DNA from: Roseovarius azorensis
Lineage (GTDB): Bacteria; Pseudomonadota; Alphaproteobacteria; Rhodobacterales; Rhodobacteraceae
Reading direction: 5' to 3'
NCBI RefSeq assembly: GCF_900109455.1
Contig: NZ_FOAG01000001.1
Coordinates: 372,001-436,000 of the forward strand
DNA length: 64,000 nucleotides
In this document: one piece after another, positions 45,952 to 54,966 of the stretch
Layout of the letters: every line of letters begins with the position of its first letter
Numbering within the stretch: position 1 is the first letter of the stretch
Translations under genes and position numbers: made by a program
Notes under the pieces: generated by a model
What the model saw: the letters and a program-made list of their open reading frames with translations, nothing else
Database searches by the model: none
What the model was told of the DNA's origin: nothing

Positions 45952-46548
45952 TCAACCGCCGCTCTGCTGGCCGTAGGCGCTGCCCCAGCCCCAGGCACCC
46001 GAGCCAAAGCCACGGGCCACCACACGCTCGCGGTAGATTGCGGATACAACGTCGCCATCTCCCGCCAGCAGCGCCTTGGTGGAACACATCTCGGCGCAGA
46101 TCGGCAATTTGCCCTCAGCGATCCGGTTGCGCCCGTATTTCTGGAACTCGGCGGCCGAATGGTTCTCCTCGGGTCCACCGGCGCAGAAGGTGCATTTGTC
46201 CATCTTGCCCCGGCTGCCAAAGTTGCCCGCCTGCGGGAATTGCGGCGCGCCGAAGGGGCACGCGTAGAAGCAATAGCCGCACCCGATGCAGAGATCCTTG
46301 GAATGCAGGACGATGCCTTCCTCGTTCTGGTAGAAGCAATCCACCGGGCAGACCGCCATGCAGGGCGCGTCCGAACAGTGCATGCAGGCCACCGAGATGG
46401 ACCGCTCACCCGGCTTGCCGTCGTTGATCGTCACCACCTTGCGGCGGTTGATCCCCCACGGCACCTCGTGCTCGTTCTTGCAGGCTGTGACGCAGGCGTT
46501 GCATTCGATGCAGCGTTCGGCGTCGCATAGGAACTTAGCTCTAGCCAT
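45952..46548 (-). CDS. Formate dehydrogenase beta subunit (four [4Fe-4S] ferredoxin)
   Basis: 198-residue iron-sulfur electron carrier. Cluster motifs: CIECNACVTACKNEH, CMHCSDAPCMAVCPVDC, CIGCGYCFYACPFGAPQF, plus CTFC and CAEMC. There is no C-terminal membrane helix, unlike E. coli FdnH/FdoH; the end is glycine-rich instead. It would ride out with the TAT-exported alpha subunit and reduce the cytochrome b subunit. The gene starts 12 bp after the alpha-subunit gene. Confidence 0.93.
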   Translation of the reverse strand: MARAKFLCDAERCIECNACVTACKNEHEVPWGINRRKVVTINDGKPGERSISVACMHCSDAPCMAVCPVDCFYQNEEGIVLHSKDLCIGCGYCFYACPFGAPQFPQAGNFGSRGKMDKCTFCAGGPEENHSAAEFQKYGRNRIAEGKLPICAEMCSTKALLAGDGDVVSAIYRERVVARGFGSGAWGWGSAYGQQSGG

Positions 46549-46560
46549 TCTCTTTCCTCC

Positions 46561-49446
46561 TTACGCTGGCATGATCTTGCAGAGAGTACATTTCGTCTCC
46601 TGCATCTGCGTAACCGAATCGTAGCCATAGGTCTGGGCGGTGTTGCTTGCCTCGCCCAGCACAAAGGGATCGGCCCCGGCGGGGTATTTGTCCCGCAGAT
46701 CCTTGCCCTCGAAATGGCCTCCGAAGTGGAAGGGCATGAAGGCCACGCCTTCTCCCACCCGCTCGGTCACCATCGCCATGACCTTGACCTTGGCGCCTTC
46801 GGCACCTTCGACCCAGACCTGTGACCCGTCACGAATGCCGATATTGTTGGCATCGCGCGGGTTGATCTCGACGAACATGTCCTGCTGAAGTTCCGCCAGC
46901 CATGGGTTCGAACGAGTCTCGTCGCCGCCGCCCTCATATTCGACCAGACGACCGGATGTGAGGATGATCGGATAGTCCTTCGAAAAGTCGTTCTTCTGGA
47001 TCGAGGCGTACATTGTGGGCAAACGCCAGAACTTCCGGTCCTCATAGGTGGGATAATCCGCCACCAGATCGTACCGCGGCGTATAGAGAGGCTCGCGGTG
47101 CAGCGGTACCGGGTCGGGGAAGTTCCAGACCACGGCACGCGCCTTGGCATTGCCGAATGGCGCGCATTCGTGCTTGATCGCCACCCGCTGAATCCCGCCC
47201 GACAGGTCGATTTTCCAGTTGGCTGCGGGTCCGCCCACCGCGTCGATGGCGGCGCGTTCCTCGTCAGTCAGGTCGCTGTCCCAACCAAGATCCATCAGCA
47301 TCTGCATGGTGAACTCCGGATATCCGTCCTGGATCTCCGAACCCACCGAATAAACGCCCTCGGCCAGAAGGTTGTCGCCATCCCGCTCCACGCCGAACCG
47401 GGCGCGGAAGGTCAGGCCGCCCTGCGAGACCGGCAACGACATGTCGTAGAGATTGGGAGTGCCCGGATGGTTCATCTCGGCCGTGCCCCAGCAGGGCCAG
47501 GGCAGACCGTAGTAATCACCATCCGCCGGCCCACCATTGGCGCGCAACGTGGTGCGGTCAAAGGTGTGCTGGTTCGCCATATGCATCTTCAGGCGCTCGG
47601 GCGATTGGCCGGTATACCCAATGGTCCACATGCCGCGGTTGAATTCACGGGTGATGTCCTCGACATTCGGCTCGCCGCCTTCGTCAATCGCGATGTTGCG
47701 GAACATGCGATCATGGAAGCCGAACTTTTCGGCAAACAGCGCCATGATCTCGTGATCGACCTTGGATTCGAAGAGCGGCGCCATGACCCGATCACGCCAC
47801 TGCAACGACCGGTTCGAGGCGGTGACAGAGCCGCGGGTCTCGAACTGCGTCGTGGCTGGCAAGAGATACACGCCATCTGTGCGGTCGTGCATGACGGCGG
47901 AGACCGTCGGGAACGGATCGACCACGACCAGCAAGTCCAGCTTTTCCATCGCGGTTTTCATTTCTTTGCCGCGTGTCTGGCTGTTGGGCGCATGACCCCA
48001 GAACACCATGGCCCGCAGGTTGTTGGGCTGGTCCATGTTGTCCTTGTCCTCGAGCACACCGTCGATCCAGCGACTGACCGGGATGCCGGTGAGGTTCATC
48101 ATCTTGGTATCGCCAAAGGAGGCATCCGAGAACCGGCCCTTGAGCCAGTCCAGATCCTCTTCCCAGACGCGCGCCCAATGGGCCCAGGACCCTTCGGCGA
48201 GACCGTAGTAGCCAGGCAGCGAGTCAGCAACAACCCCGAAGTCGGTCGCGCCCTGAACGTTGTCATGGCCGCGGAAGATGTTGGTTCCACCGCCCGCAAC
48301 GCCCATGTTGCCGAGCGCAAGCTGAAGGATCGAATAGGCCCGCACATTGTTGTTGCCATTGGTGTGCTGCGTGCCGCCCATGCACCAGATCACGGTGCCG
48401 GGACGGTTGTTGGCCAAGGTATGCGCCACGCGGCGCAACTGGCTGCCCGGAACGTCGGTCACGCGCTCGACCTCTTCGGGCGTCCATTTTTTCACCTCGT
48501 CCTTTATCTGGTCCATGCCCCAGACGCGGGTGCGGATGAATTCCTTGTCCTCCCAGCCGTTTTCGAAGATGTGCCACAGGATGCCCCAGATCAGCGCCAC
48601 ATCGGTGCCGGGGCGAAAGCGCACATATTCATCGGCATGCGCCGCCGTGCGGGTGAACCGCGGATCGCAGACGATGAACGGCGCGTTGTTTTCCTCCTTG
48701 GCCTTGAGCATGTGCAGCAGGCTGACGGGATGTGCCTCGGCGGGGTTGCCGCCGATCAGGAATATCGCCTTTGAGTTGTGAATGTCGTTGTAGCTGTTGG
48801 TCATGGCGCCGTAGCCCCATGTATTCGCAACGCCCGCAACGGTGGTCGAGTGACAGATCCGCGCCTGATGGTCCACGTTGTTCGAGCCCCAGTAAGCGGC
48901 GAACTTGCGGATCAGATACGACTGTTCGTTGTTATGCTTGGCGCTGCCCAGCCAGTAGACCGAATCCGGGCCGCTTTCCTCGCGGATTTGCAACATCTTG
49001 TCGCCAATCTCGTTGATCGCCTGTTCCCAGCTGATGCGTTTCCACTCGCCGCCCTCTTTCTTCATCGGGTATTTCAGGCGGCGCTCGCCATGCGCGTGCT
49101 CGCGCACCGCCGCACCCTTGGCGCAATGCGCGCCCAGGTTGAACGGGCTGTCCCAGCCGGGTTCCTGCCCGGTCCAGACGCCGTTCTGTACTTCGGCCAC
49201 GACCGTGCAGCCGACCGAACAATGCGTGCAGACGGATTTGATCGTCTGTACCGCCTCATTGGCGGCGCTCTGTGCGCTCGCGCGTGTAACGGTGCCACCC
49301 ATGGCACCTATCGCAGCAAGGCCACCGATGGCCAGGCCGCTGCCGCGCAGGAATGCACGGCGGTCGACGGATGCACCGCCAACCTCGGACAGGATACTGG
49401 TCCGCTGGGGGCGTCGCGCAACCCCGTTGGTCTTTTTCCTCAGCAT
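46561..49446 (-). CDS. Periplasmic formate dehydrogenase catalytic (alpha) subunit, cysteine type
   Basis: Oxidises formate to CO2 at a molybdenum or tungsten bis-MGD centre. The 961 residues begin with a twin-arginine signal (DRRAFLRGSGLAIGG at about 28-42), so the folded enzyme is exported by TAT. An N-terminal [4Fe-4S] cluster uses C73, C76, C80 and C108. The metal ligand is C198 in ARICHSTTVAGVANTWG, not selenocysteine; no in-frame TGA is needed. Further conserved elements are IGGNPAEAHPVSLLHML, a C-terminal MGD-binding domain and AFMPFHFGG. It leads the fdh core genes and is preceded by the small TAT-signal gene and TorD-like chaperone gene. Confidence 0.95.
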   Translation of the reverse strand: MLRKKTNGVARRPQRTSILSEVGGASVDRRAFLRGSGLAIGGLAAIGAMGGTVTRASAQSAANEAVQTIKSVCTHCSVGCTVVAEVQNGVWTGQEPGWDSPFNLGAHCAKGAAVREHAHGERRLKYPMKKEGGEWKRISWEQAINEIGDKMLQIREESGPDSVYWLGSAKHNNEQSYLIRKFAAYWGSNNVDHQARICHSTTVAGVANTWGYGAMTNSYNDIHNSKAIFLIGGNPAEAHPVSLLHMLKAKEENNAPFIVCDPRFTRTAAHADEYVRFRPGTDVALIWGILWHIFENGWEDKEFIRTRVWGMDQIKDEVKKWTPEEVERVTDVPGSQLRRVAHTLANNRPGTVIWCMGGTQHTNGNNNVRAYSILQLALGNMGVAGGGTNIFRGHDNVQGATDFGVVADSLPGYYGLAEGSWAHWARVWEEDLDWLKGRFSDASFGDTKMMNLTGIPVSRWIDGVLEDKDNMDQPNNLRAMVFWGHAPNSQTRGKEMKTAMEKLDLLVVVDPFPTVSAVMHDRTDGVYLLPATTQFETRGSVTASNRSLQWRDRVMAPLFESKVDHEIMALFAEKFGFHDRMFRNIAIDEGGEPNVEDITREFNRGMWTIGYTGQSPERLKMHMANQHTFDRTTLRANGGPADGDYYGLPWPCWGTAEMNHPGTPNLYDMSLPVSQGGLTFRARFGVERDGDNLLAEGVYSVGSEIQDGYPEFTMQMLMDLGWDSDLTDEERAAIDAVGGPAANWKIDLSGGIQRVAIKHECAPFGNAKARAVVWNFPDPVPLHREPLYTPRYDLVADYPTYEDRKFWRLPTMYASIQKNDFSKDYPIILTSGRLVEYEGGGDETRSNPWLAELQQDMFVEINPRDANNIGIRDGSQVWVEGAEGAKVKVMAMVTERVGEGVAFMPFHFGGHFEGKDLRDKYPAGADPFVLGEASNTAQTYGYDSVTQMQETKCTLCKIMPA

Positions 49447-49553
49447 GTTTCTCTCTCCTCCCTGGGCCCTCTGGGGCTGGGTACTGCGGTTTCCGCTGAC
49501 AGTCGGGCGTCACGCAACCAGTCGTCAGCGGTGGGTGATCTCGTCCGGTTCCC

Positions 49554-49745
49554 TCAGAACCGGGCGCTCTCGAAATAGGCGCGGGTATGCGCGGTGTCCT
49601 GCATCCGGTCGGACGCAAGATCAGGCTCGGCGGCATCCGCCTTGCCCCCGGTCACGGCCGTTGCGACCGCGATCGCGGGCGCGCCGGTGGCGGCCAGTTT
49701 CAGAAAATCGCGGCGGCTCTTGCCGTCATCGGTTTTTCTGGTCAT
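49554..49745 (-). CDS. Small twin-arginine protein of formate dehydrogenase regions (TIGR02811 type)
   Basis: 63 residues: a TAT signal (SRRDFLKLAATGAPAIAVATA) followed by about 30 residues ending HTRAYFESARF. Such small proteins occur beside formate dehydrogenase genes and are presumed to aid export or assembly; no activity is established. The ATG at 49745 follows GGGAGGGAAACCCTA; a longer in-frame ORF to 49925 overlaps the chaperone gene and is not real. Confidence 0.85.
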   Translation of the reverse strand: MTRKTDDGKSRRDFLKLAATGAPAIAVATAVTGGKADAAEPDLASDRMQDTAHTRAYFESARF

Positions 49746-49798
49746 TAGGGTTTCCCTCCCCTGGTTGGTGGCGGACAGGTCCGCCGGTTGCATGCGGA

Positions 49799-50428
49799 TC
49801 ACTCCGCAGTCATTCGAAAGCCCTCGGCCTCTATCTCCATGAAGACCCGCCCGACAGCGCCGACCGAGGCATAGAGAACCGAATTCCGAGCCCCCTCCAG
49901 ATCCGTGAAGAAATGCCCGGCCCACAGGCCGATATGCTTGGCGAAAAACAGCTTCTGATCGGCGAGGCTGGCGGGCGCGCCAAAGCGGCCGCGGATCATT
50001 CCGGCCATCATCTCCATCAGCGATGCGATGTTGTCCTCGGGTTCATAGACGTTCTGTGCCCGCGTCATGCCGCGCACCGCCATGTCACGACGCAGGCTGG
50101 CGAGCGGTTTTTCATTGAGAAAACCGGTGAGATAATAGCTGGCATAGGGTAAAAGCTCGCCCCGCCCAAGCCCGATGAAGAGCGCGTTGAACTCGCTCTC
50201 GACGGCGCGCGGCTTGCTGACGGCGGCGACCCGCGCCAGCGACGAAATGGCCTGTCCCAGATCGGTGTCGTCGCCGGTCAGCTGCGCCGTCTGATCCAGC
50301 AGCGGCTGCGCGGGGGGACGTGCCAGGATGGCGCTCAGGTAATCGTAAAGATCGGCGCGCAGACGATCCTCTTCGGCAATGTCGTGCGCGGCGGTCTGTT
50401 GCTGCATGAGGGCCTCTTGGTTGCTCAT
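49799..50428 (-). CDS. TorD/DmsD-family molecular chaperone for formate dehydrogenase
   Basis: 209-residue helical cytoplasmic chaperone. It shows the family core RADLYDYLSAILARPP, the ESEFNALFIGLGRGELLPYASYYLTGFLNEKPL signature and a second helical half with EPEDNIASLMEMMAGMI. TorD-family proteins bind TAT signals of molybdoenzymes and delay export until cofactor insertion. The overlap with the DUF3306 gene (ATGA) and its place upstream of fdhA indicate it serves this enzyme. Confidence 0.88.
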   Translation of the reverse strand: MSNQEALMQQQTAAHDIAEEDRLRADLYDYLSAILARPPAQPLLDQTAQLTGDDTDLGQAISSLARVAAVSKPRAVESEFNALFIGLGRGELLPYASYYLTGFLNEKPLASLRRDMAVRGMTRAQNVYEPEDNIASLMEMMAGMIRGRFGAPASLADQKLFFAKHIGLWAGHFFTDLEGARNSVLYASVGAVGRVFMEIEAEGFRMTAE

Positions 50429-51051
50429 GCCGATACTCCGGCACGATCCTGAAAATGAAAACTCATCCGCCGGCGCGGCGGGGCGGCTGGTGTCTCGTCC
50501 ATGGTCGCGACCGCCTGGAACTGATCGGTCTCGGGCTGAAGTCCGGTCGCTGTCTGTTCGGTCTCGTCCGCGTGATCCTCGGCCTGCGCAATCTCTTCGG
50601 CCTCGGGCCGCGCCTCTTCTGCGGCGAGGGGATTGGCCTCAAGTTCGGCCTGACGGGCCATTTCCTCGACATGGGCGAGCATACCCTTGCCCACCTGATA
50701 GGCGGTCTTCATGTTCTCGATCACGCAGGCCTTGTCGGTGTAATCCGCGTCGTAATCCAGCAGGCCGTCCAGATTGGCGAGTACAGGATTGCTGACCCAG
50801 AGCCGACGCAGCGCGCGCTGCCGGATTCGCTCGGGCACCGCCCGCGCCATGAAGGCGCGGAAATCATCCCCCTGCACCAGAGTGTCAGGGTCGGGCAGGT
50901 TCAGTTCCTCCAGAATCTCGGCATCGGATTTCGTGGCCAGTTCAGCCTCGCGCGCAGCCTGCGCCTCGACCTCTGCGGCGCGGGCCTCGGTGGCGGCTTC
51001 GGCCTCGACCTGCGCCTTGCGGCGCGACCAGAAATCGGATGGTCGGGTCAA
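50425..51051 (-). CDS. DUF3306 protein of the formate dehydrogenase operon
   Basis: 208 residues, no signal peptide. The conserved part lies at about 1-130: SDFWSRRKAQVEAE, then a charged Ala/Glu coiled coil, FRAFMARAVPERIRQRALRRLWVSNPVLANLDGLLDYDADYTD, and KTAYQVGKGML. The tail is acidic and low-complexity. DUF3306 genes are regularly found between DUF3305 and TorD-like genes in formate dehydrogenase clusters, suggesting a cytoplasmic maturation role; biochemical function is unknown. It overlaps both neighbours by four bases. Confidence 0.85.
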   Translation of the reverse strand: MTRPSDFWSRRKAQVEAEAATEARAAEVEAQAAREAELATKSDAEILEELNLPDPDTLVQGDDFRAFMARAVPERIRQRALRRLWVSNPVLANLDGLLDYDADYTDKACVIENMKTAYQVGKGMLAHVEEMARQAELEANPLAAEEARPEAEEIAQAEDHADETEQTATGLQPETDQFQAVATMDETPAAPPRRRMSFHFQDRAGVSA

Positions 51052-51656
51052 TGTACCCTCCCTCTGCGCGCCATGGACGGTGCGCGATAGACATCGCTTG
51101 TCTGCGGAATGCGCGGATCGCCGATACCGTTCTGGACAACCTCCTCCGTCACGCTGTCGCGGCGGCGTTTCCTGAACACCTCTTCCTCGTGATGGGCCTC
51201 GATGAAATCGCGCACCCAGGCGACCAGCCCCTCGGGCATCGGCACCTTGTCCACGATCTCTTCGCCGCTATCGGTGTAATGCTGCGCCTCGAACGGCGAG
51301 GCGGTGGCCAGCACCACCTTGTAGGGCGGGGCCCCGTCTGCGCCGCCGCTCGTGGCGCGCATCACGACATAGACGGAAGGCACCCTGGCCGAAATCCCCT
51401 CAAGATAGGCCTCTGTCTGCGTATGATGCAGTTCCAGCGTCACGGTCGCAGCGTGATACTCGATCGCCTCGCCATCGCGGCGCAGTTCGCGCCACTCTGC
51501 CGGACCTGCACCGGGCAGGACCGCAACGGCCCGCCACGACCACGCCGCCCACCGTGTCATCCCCGGCGTTTTGCGGATCACCACCCCAAGGGGTATAGTA
51601 ACCTGTCTGTCGTGGCTATGGGTCACGTCTGCCGTCATCCCCTGGCTTGTCTTCAT
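51048..51656 (-). CDS. DUF3305 protein of the formate dehydrogenase operon
   Basis: 202 residues, no signal peptide or membrane segment. The DUF3305 region covers about 15-160: IPLGVVIRKTPGMTRWAAWSWRAVAVLPG, VTLELHHTQTEAYLEGISARVPSVYVVMR and VTASPFEAQHY-like ATASPFEAQHYTDSGEEIVD. It is the first gene of the long minus-strand operon running down to the regulator at 41779. The start may be at 51656 or the internal ATG at 51638. Function is unknown; constant association with formate dehydrogenase genes points to assembly. Confidence 0.83.
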   Translation of the reverse strand: MKTSQGMTADVTHSHDRQVTIPLGVVIRKTPGMTRWAAWSWRAVAVLPGAGPAEWRELRRDGEAIEYHAATVTLELHHTQTEAYLEGISARVPSVYVVMRATSGGADGAPPYKVVLATASPFEAQHYTDSGEEIVDKVPMPEGLVAWVRDFIEAHHEEEVFRKRRRDSVTEEVVQNGIGDPRIPQTSDVYRAPSMARRGRVH

Positions 51657-51988
51657 TCAGATTGGTGCAGTTTTCTGACCACTCAAAGCATTTTCTGTGC
51701 AGCATGGTTCACGAACGGGGTATCCCGGACATTTTGGACCACCCCTGTGCGCCCGAGAGGTTGGCAGGGACAGATTGTCCAGACATGGATAATCAATGCT
51801 GCAGCGCCGCATCGCAAGCGCCTGAAAACAAACAGAATCAATCAGGATTGAAATGGCGGCTTTCCGGGCTCGCCCTGACCCTGCCGCGTTTCGGTTTCCT
51901 GTTTACGGGGGCTTCGAATCATGCCTACTCTTGGCGCAGACCGACGCAAAATCACTCTTCTGAACAGTGCAAAACAATCGGGGTGGAA
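51657..51988. promoter_or_regulatory. Divergent promoter region of the formate dehydrogenase locus
   Basis: 332 bp between the DUF3305 gene and the four-cluster ferredoxin gene, with lower GC than its flanks. It contains an inverted repeat TCAATCAGGATTGA (51838-51851). I found no sigma-54 -24/-12 element with correct GG-N10-GC spacing. The frame of the ferredoxin gene is open through the region, but the predicted residues look random and the first start with family-like sequence is at 51989. Confidence 0.5.
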
Positions 51989-53944
51989 ATGCCTAAGCAG
52001 CTGATATTGTGTGACTGTTCCGGCAGTCAGACACTGGACCGCAATGCCATCGCGCAAGCCACCGGACTGGCATGCTCGCGACTGCACAGTGCGCTTTGCA
52101 CCGATGAGCTGGGGCAGGCCTCCAAGTTGATCGAGAGGGGCGATGCGATTATTTGCTGCCGTCAGGAGACCCGTGTATTCGAGGAACTGGCCGCTGAACT
52201 GGGGGTCGATATCCCGGCGTTCACCGACCTGCGCGATCGGGCCGGATGGTCCGCTGATCCGACATCGAAACTACCCAAAATGGCCGCCCTGCTGGCCGAG
52301 GCGACGCTGCCCGCAGCCCCGGAAAAGACACTCGACGTCGTTTCAGAAGGTCTCTGCCTGATCGTCGGCGCGTCCGATGTGGTGCTGCCCGCCGCCGAGA
52401 AACTGGCCCCGGTGCTGGGTGTGACCGTGCTGCTGACGGACGCGACCGACCCGCCCGAAAATCGCAATTTCGATGCTATCAAAGGGCGCATCGTCAGCGC
52501 CCGTGGCGCGCTCGGGCGGTTCGACCTGAGCATCGACGCGCTGCAGCAGGTTAATCCCGGCGGGCGTGGCGCGCTGCGCTGGACCGCCCCAAAAGACGGC
52601 GGGCAGACGCAATGCGACGTGATCCTCGACCTCTCGGGCGGCACGCCGATGTTTCCCGCCCCGCACAAGCGCGAGGGCTATCTGCGCGCCGATCCCGGCA
52701 GCCTGACGGCGGTCGCGGATTGCGTGTTCGAGGCCGCGCAACTCATCGGCACGTTTGAAAAGCCGCTCTACGTGGCGCTCGATCCGCTGATCTGCGCCCA
52801 TTCCCGCGCCGAACAGACAGGGTGCAGCAAATGTCTGGATATATGTCCGACCGGCGCGATCAGTCCCGATGGCGATCAGGTCAGCATCGACCCGATGATC
52901 TGTGCGGGTTGCGGGGCCTGCGCGGCGCGCTGCCCGTCGGGCGCGATCACCTATGACGCACCGCCACCCGACATGACATTCCGCCGGATACAGACCATGG
53001 CGCAGGCCTATCGCAAGGCCGGTGGCGCTGCACCGCGCCTGCTGGTGCATGACCGGGAGCATGGCGCGGAAATGATCCGCCTTGCCGCGCGCCACGGTCG
53101 CGGCCTGCCCGCCGATGTGATCCCGCTGGAGGTGGGCGCGCTGTCGGGCTTTGGCCATGCCGAGATCCTCGCCTCGCTCGCCTCGGGCTTTGCCGATGTG
53201 TCGATCCTGCTCGCGCCCACGACAGAGCGTGACGCGCTCGACCAGGAGGTGCCGCTGGCGCAGGCCATGTCGGGCGCGGGCAAGGTTCATTTGCTCGACC
53301 TCACGGACCCCGACGCGCTCTGCGAGGCGCTCTATGGGGTGGATGTCCCCGCGCCGCTGGCCAGCCCGGTCCTGCCGATGGGCAGCCGCCGTCAGATCGC
53401 GCGGCTGGCGGCCAAGGCGCTCAACTCCGAGGCGGAGATCCTGCCGCTGCCCGCCGCCGCCCCCTATGGCGCGGTGCTGGTCGATACGGATGCCTGCACG
53501 CTCTGCCTGTCCTGCGTGTCGCTCTGCCCCTCCGGCGCGCTGATGGACAATCCCGACCTGCCGCAATTGCGCTTTCAGGAGGATGCCTGTCTGCAATGCG
53601 GCATCTGCGCCACGATCTGCCCGGAAAAGGCCATCGCCCTGGAGCCGCGCATGAATCTCGCTGACTCGGCCCTCGCGCAAGTGGTGCTCAACGAGGAAGA
53701 ACCGTTCGCCTGCATCGAATGCGGCGTGCTGTTTGGTTCGAAATCCACCATCGAGCGGATCACCGAGAAACTGGCAGGCAAACATGCGATGTTCGCCTCG
53801 TCAGAGGCCGCCCGGATGATTCAGATGTGCGAGAATTGCCGCATCAACGCGCAGTTTCATTCCACCGACAACCCGTTTGCCGGAACCGAGCGCCCGCGCG
53901 TGCGCACGACCGACGACTACCTCAGCAAGCGCAAGGATCACTGA
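51989..53944 (+). CDS. Four-cluster [4Fe-4S] ferredoxin-like protein of the formate dehydrogenase locus
   Basis: 651-residue cytoplasmic iron-sulfur protein. The N-terminal 260 residues include LILCDCSGSQTLD. Two cluster motifs follow from residue 269 (CSKCLDICPTGAI and CAGCGACAARCPSGAI), then a ~190-residue domain, two more motifs (CTLCLSCVSLCPSGAL and, from 534, CLQCGICATICPEKAI), and two extra CxxC pairs near the end (CIEC and CENC). Similar proteins accompany DUF3305/DUF3306/TorD sets. A role in electron supply for, or assembly of, the dehydrogenase is inferred. It diverges from the operon and overlaps the next minus-strand gene by seven bases at its 3' end. Confidence 0.87.
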   Translation: MPKQLILCDCSGSQTLDRNAIAQATGLACSRLHSALCTDELGQASKLIERGDAIICCRQETRVFEELAAELGVDIPAFTDLRDRAGWSADPTSKLPKMAALLAEATLPAAPEKTLDVVSEGLCLIVGASDVVLPAAEKLAPVLGVTVLLTDATDPPENRNFDAIKGRIVSARGALGRFDLSIDALQQVNPGGRGALRWTAPKDGGQTQCDVILDLSGGTPMFPAPHKREGYLRADPGSLTAVADCVFEAAQLIGTFEKPLYVALDPLICAHSRAEQTGCSKCLDICPTGAISPDGDQVSIDPMICAGCGACAARCPSGAITYDAPPPDMTFRRIQTMAQAYRKAGGAAPRLLVHDREHGAEMIRLAARHGRGLPADVIPLEVGALSGFGHAEILASLASGFADVSILLAPTTERDALDQEVPLAQAMSGAGKVHLLDLTDPDALCEALYGVDVPAPLASPVLPMGSRRQIARLAAKALNSEAEILPLPAAAPYGAVLVDTDACTLCLSCVSLCPSGALMDNPDLPQLRFQEDACLQCGICATICPEKAIALEPRMNLADSALAQVVLNEEEPFACIECGVLFGSKSTIERITEKLAGKHAMFASSEAARMIQMCENCRINAQFHSTDNPFAGTERPRVRTTDDYLSKRKDH

Positions 53945-54708
53945 ACTTGTATCGGGGCACCCAGATCGGCGGGGTCGATCCCCGCGACATAGGCGAGGAT
54001 CGCCTCCAGTTCCTCTGGCGTAACCTCTATAGGCACGATGGGCGAGGGCAGATTGGCCGGAAAAGGGGATGTAATGCCGGTGATCTGGGTGAAGGCGGGA
54101 TGCGGTTTGAGCGCGTAGAAACTCTGAAAGCGCGCGCCCCAGTCCGGCAGGGTGCGCAGCACCGCGAACGAGGGCGTGGAGCCGATGGTGCCCATCCGGT
54201 TCTCGGGCGCGACCACATGACAGCGCCCGCAATGCAGAAGCGAGACCCGCTTGCCCTCTGTGGCATCGCCATCGAAGACCGGGGATGCCACCACCTTCTC
54301 GGTGATCTCCGGCAGGCTGAACGGCGCGTGTCCGGCGATCTCGTAGCTGGTGACGGTGCGCTGCCCCACGTCAGAGGTCAGCCAGTCGGCAAAGCGCGCC
54401 GCGCCCGGATGATCCCCTGTCAGCCGCATCCGCCAGAGCGTGTCCTCACCCTGAAACACCGCGCGGCCCTCGCCGGGGCCGAGCGTCATCTCGGCCTCGG
54501 TCCCGTCCGGCACGATTTCGATCCGCACGCCGGTTTTCAACGAGAACCGCGGCAGCAGATAATCCATCAATCCGCTGTCCAGCAAGGCTGTCGGGACGCT
54601 CAGACGAAAGTGACGCTCTTCCGCAAGGGAGCCGCCCGGCCAAAGCAGCGCCATGCAGACAACAATCATCCGCAGGACAGGGTGCAGGGCTGGCTTTCGC
54701 TTGCGCAT
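53938..54708 (-). CDS. Truncated TupA-like substrate-binding domain fused to cytochrome c
   Basis: 256 residues. After a signal peptide (about 14-30), residues 35-78 (RLSVPTALLDSGLMDYLLPR, FSLKTGVRIEIVPDGT) resemble the start of TupA-type tungstate-binding proteins, and residues 98-130 (HPGAARFADWLTSDVGQRTV) resemble their C-terminal end. The middle ~150 residues of a normal binding protein are missing. A c-type cytochrome domain follows: haem motif CGRCH (160-164), LPDWGARFQSFYALKPHPAF and a C-terminal helix EELEAILAYVAGID. It is periplasmic. The start at 54708 was chosen for the basic N-region; ATG 54669 also gives a signal. It sits beside the formate dehydrogenase genes. Confidence 0.78.
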   Translation of the reverse strand: MRKRKPALHPVLRMIVVCMALLWPGGSLAEERHFRLSVPTALLDSGLMDYLLPRFSLKTGVRIEIVPDGTEAEMTLGPGEGRAVFQGEDTLWRMRLTGDHPGAARFADWLTSDVGQRTVTSYEIAGHAPFSLPEITEKVVASPVFDGDATEGKRVSLLHCGRCHVVAPENRMGTIGSTPSFAVLRTLPDWGARFQSFYALKPHPAFTQITGITSPFPANLPSPIVPIEVTPEELEAILAYVAGIDPADLGAPIQVQ

Positions 54709-54770
54709 GCGCCACGTTAGAAAAGCACCCGTAGCTGCGTCAACCATCTTGATGAAACAAGGAGAAGACC

Positions 54771-54965
54771 ATGAGCGACGATTTCAACATGTCGATGCGC
54801 AAATTCCTCAAGCAGGTGGGCGTCACCTCGCAGCAGGCCATCGAGGAGGGGCTGCGCCGCAAGGGGGCAGCCGCCGGTCAGGAATTCAAGGCCAAGGTGG
54901 TGCTGACCGTCGAGGGGCTTGACGTGGAACATACCGTCACCGGCACAATCAAGGGACAGAACTGA
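54771..54965 (+). CDS. DUF6494-type small protein
   Basis: 64 residues, soluble: FNMSMRKFLKQVGVTSQQAI, then a basic region and a beta-hairpin-like end VVLTVEGLDVEHTVTGTIKG. The ribosome binding site AAGGAGAAG is strong. It matches my recollection of the DUF6494 family, found near Mrp ATPases in alphaproteobacteria. It ends one base before the mrp GTG start. The function is unknown. Confidence 0.75.
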   Translation: MSDDFNMSMRKFLKQVGVTSQQAIEEGLRRKGAAAGQEFKAKVVLTVEGLDVEHTVTGTIKGQN

Positions 54966-54966
54966 C

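Noticed and set aside
48849..48854. Selenocysteine at the formate dehydrogenase active site
   Set aside because: Residue 198 is an ordinary cysteine codon in ARICHSTTVAG; no in-frame TGA or SECIS-like hairpin is needed.
51940..51965. Possible sigma-54 promoter TTGGCGCAGACCGACGCA before the ferredoxin gene
   Set aside because: The GG and GC elements are 11 rather than 10 bases apart and the -12 element is weak; the operon's own regulator also lacks the sigma-54 contact loop.
51647..51988. 114-residue N-terminal extension of the four-cluster ferredoxin
   Set aside because: The extension is rich in unpatterned residues and contains the divergent promoter region; the downstream start MPKQLILCDCSG begins the conserved part.
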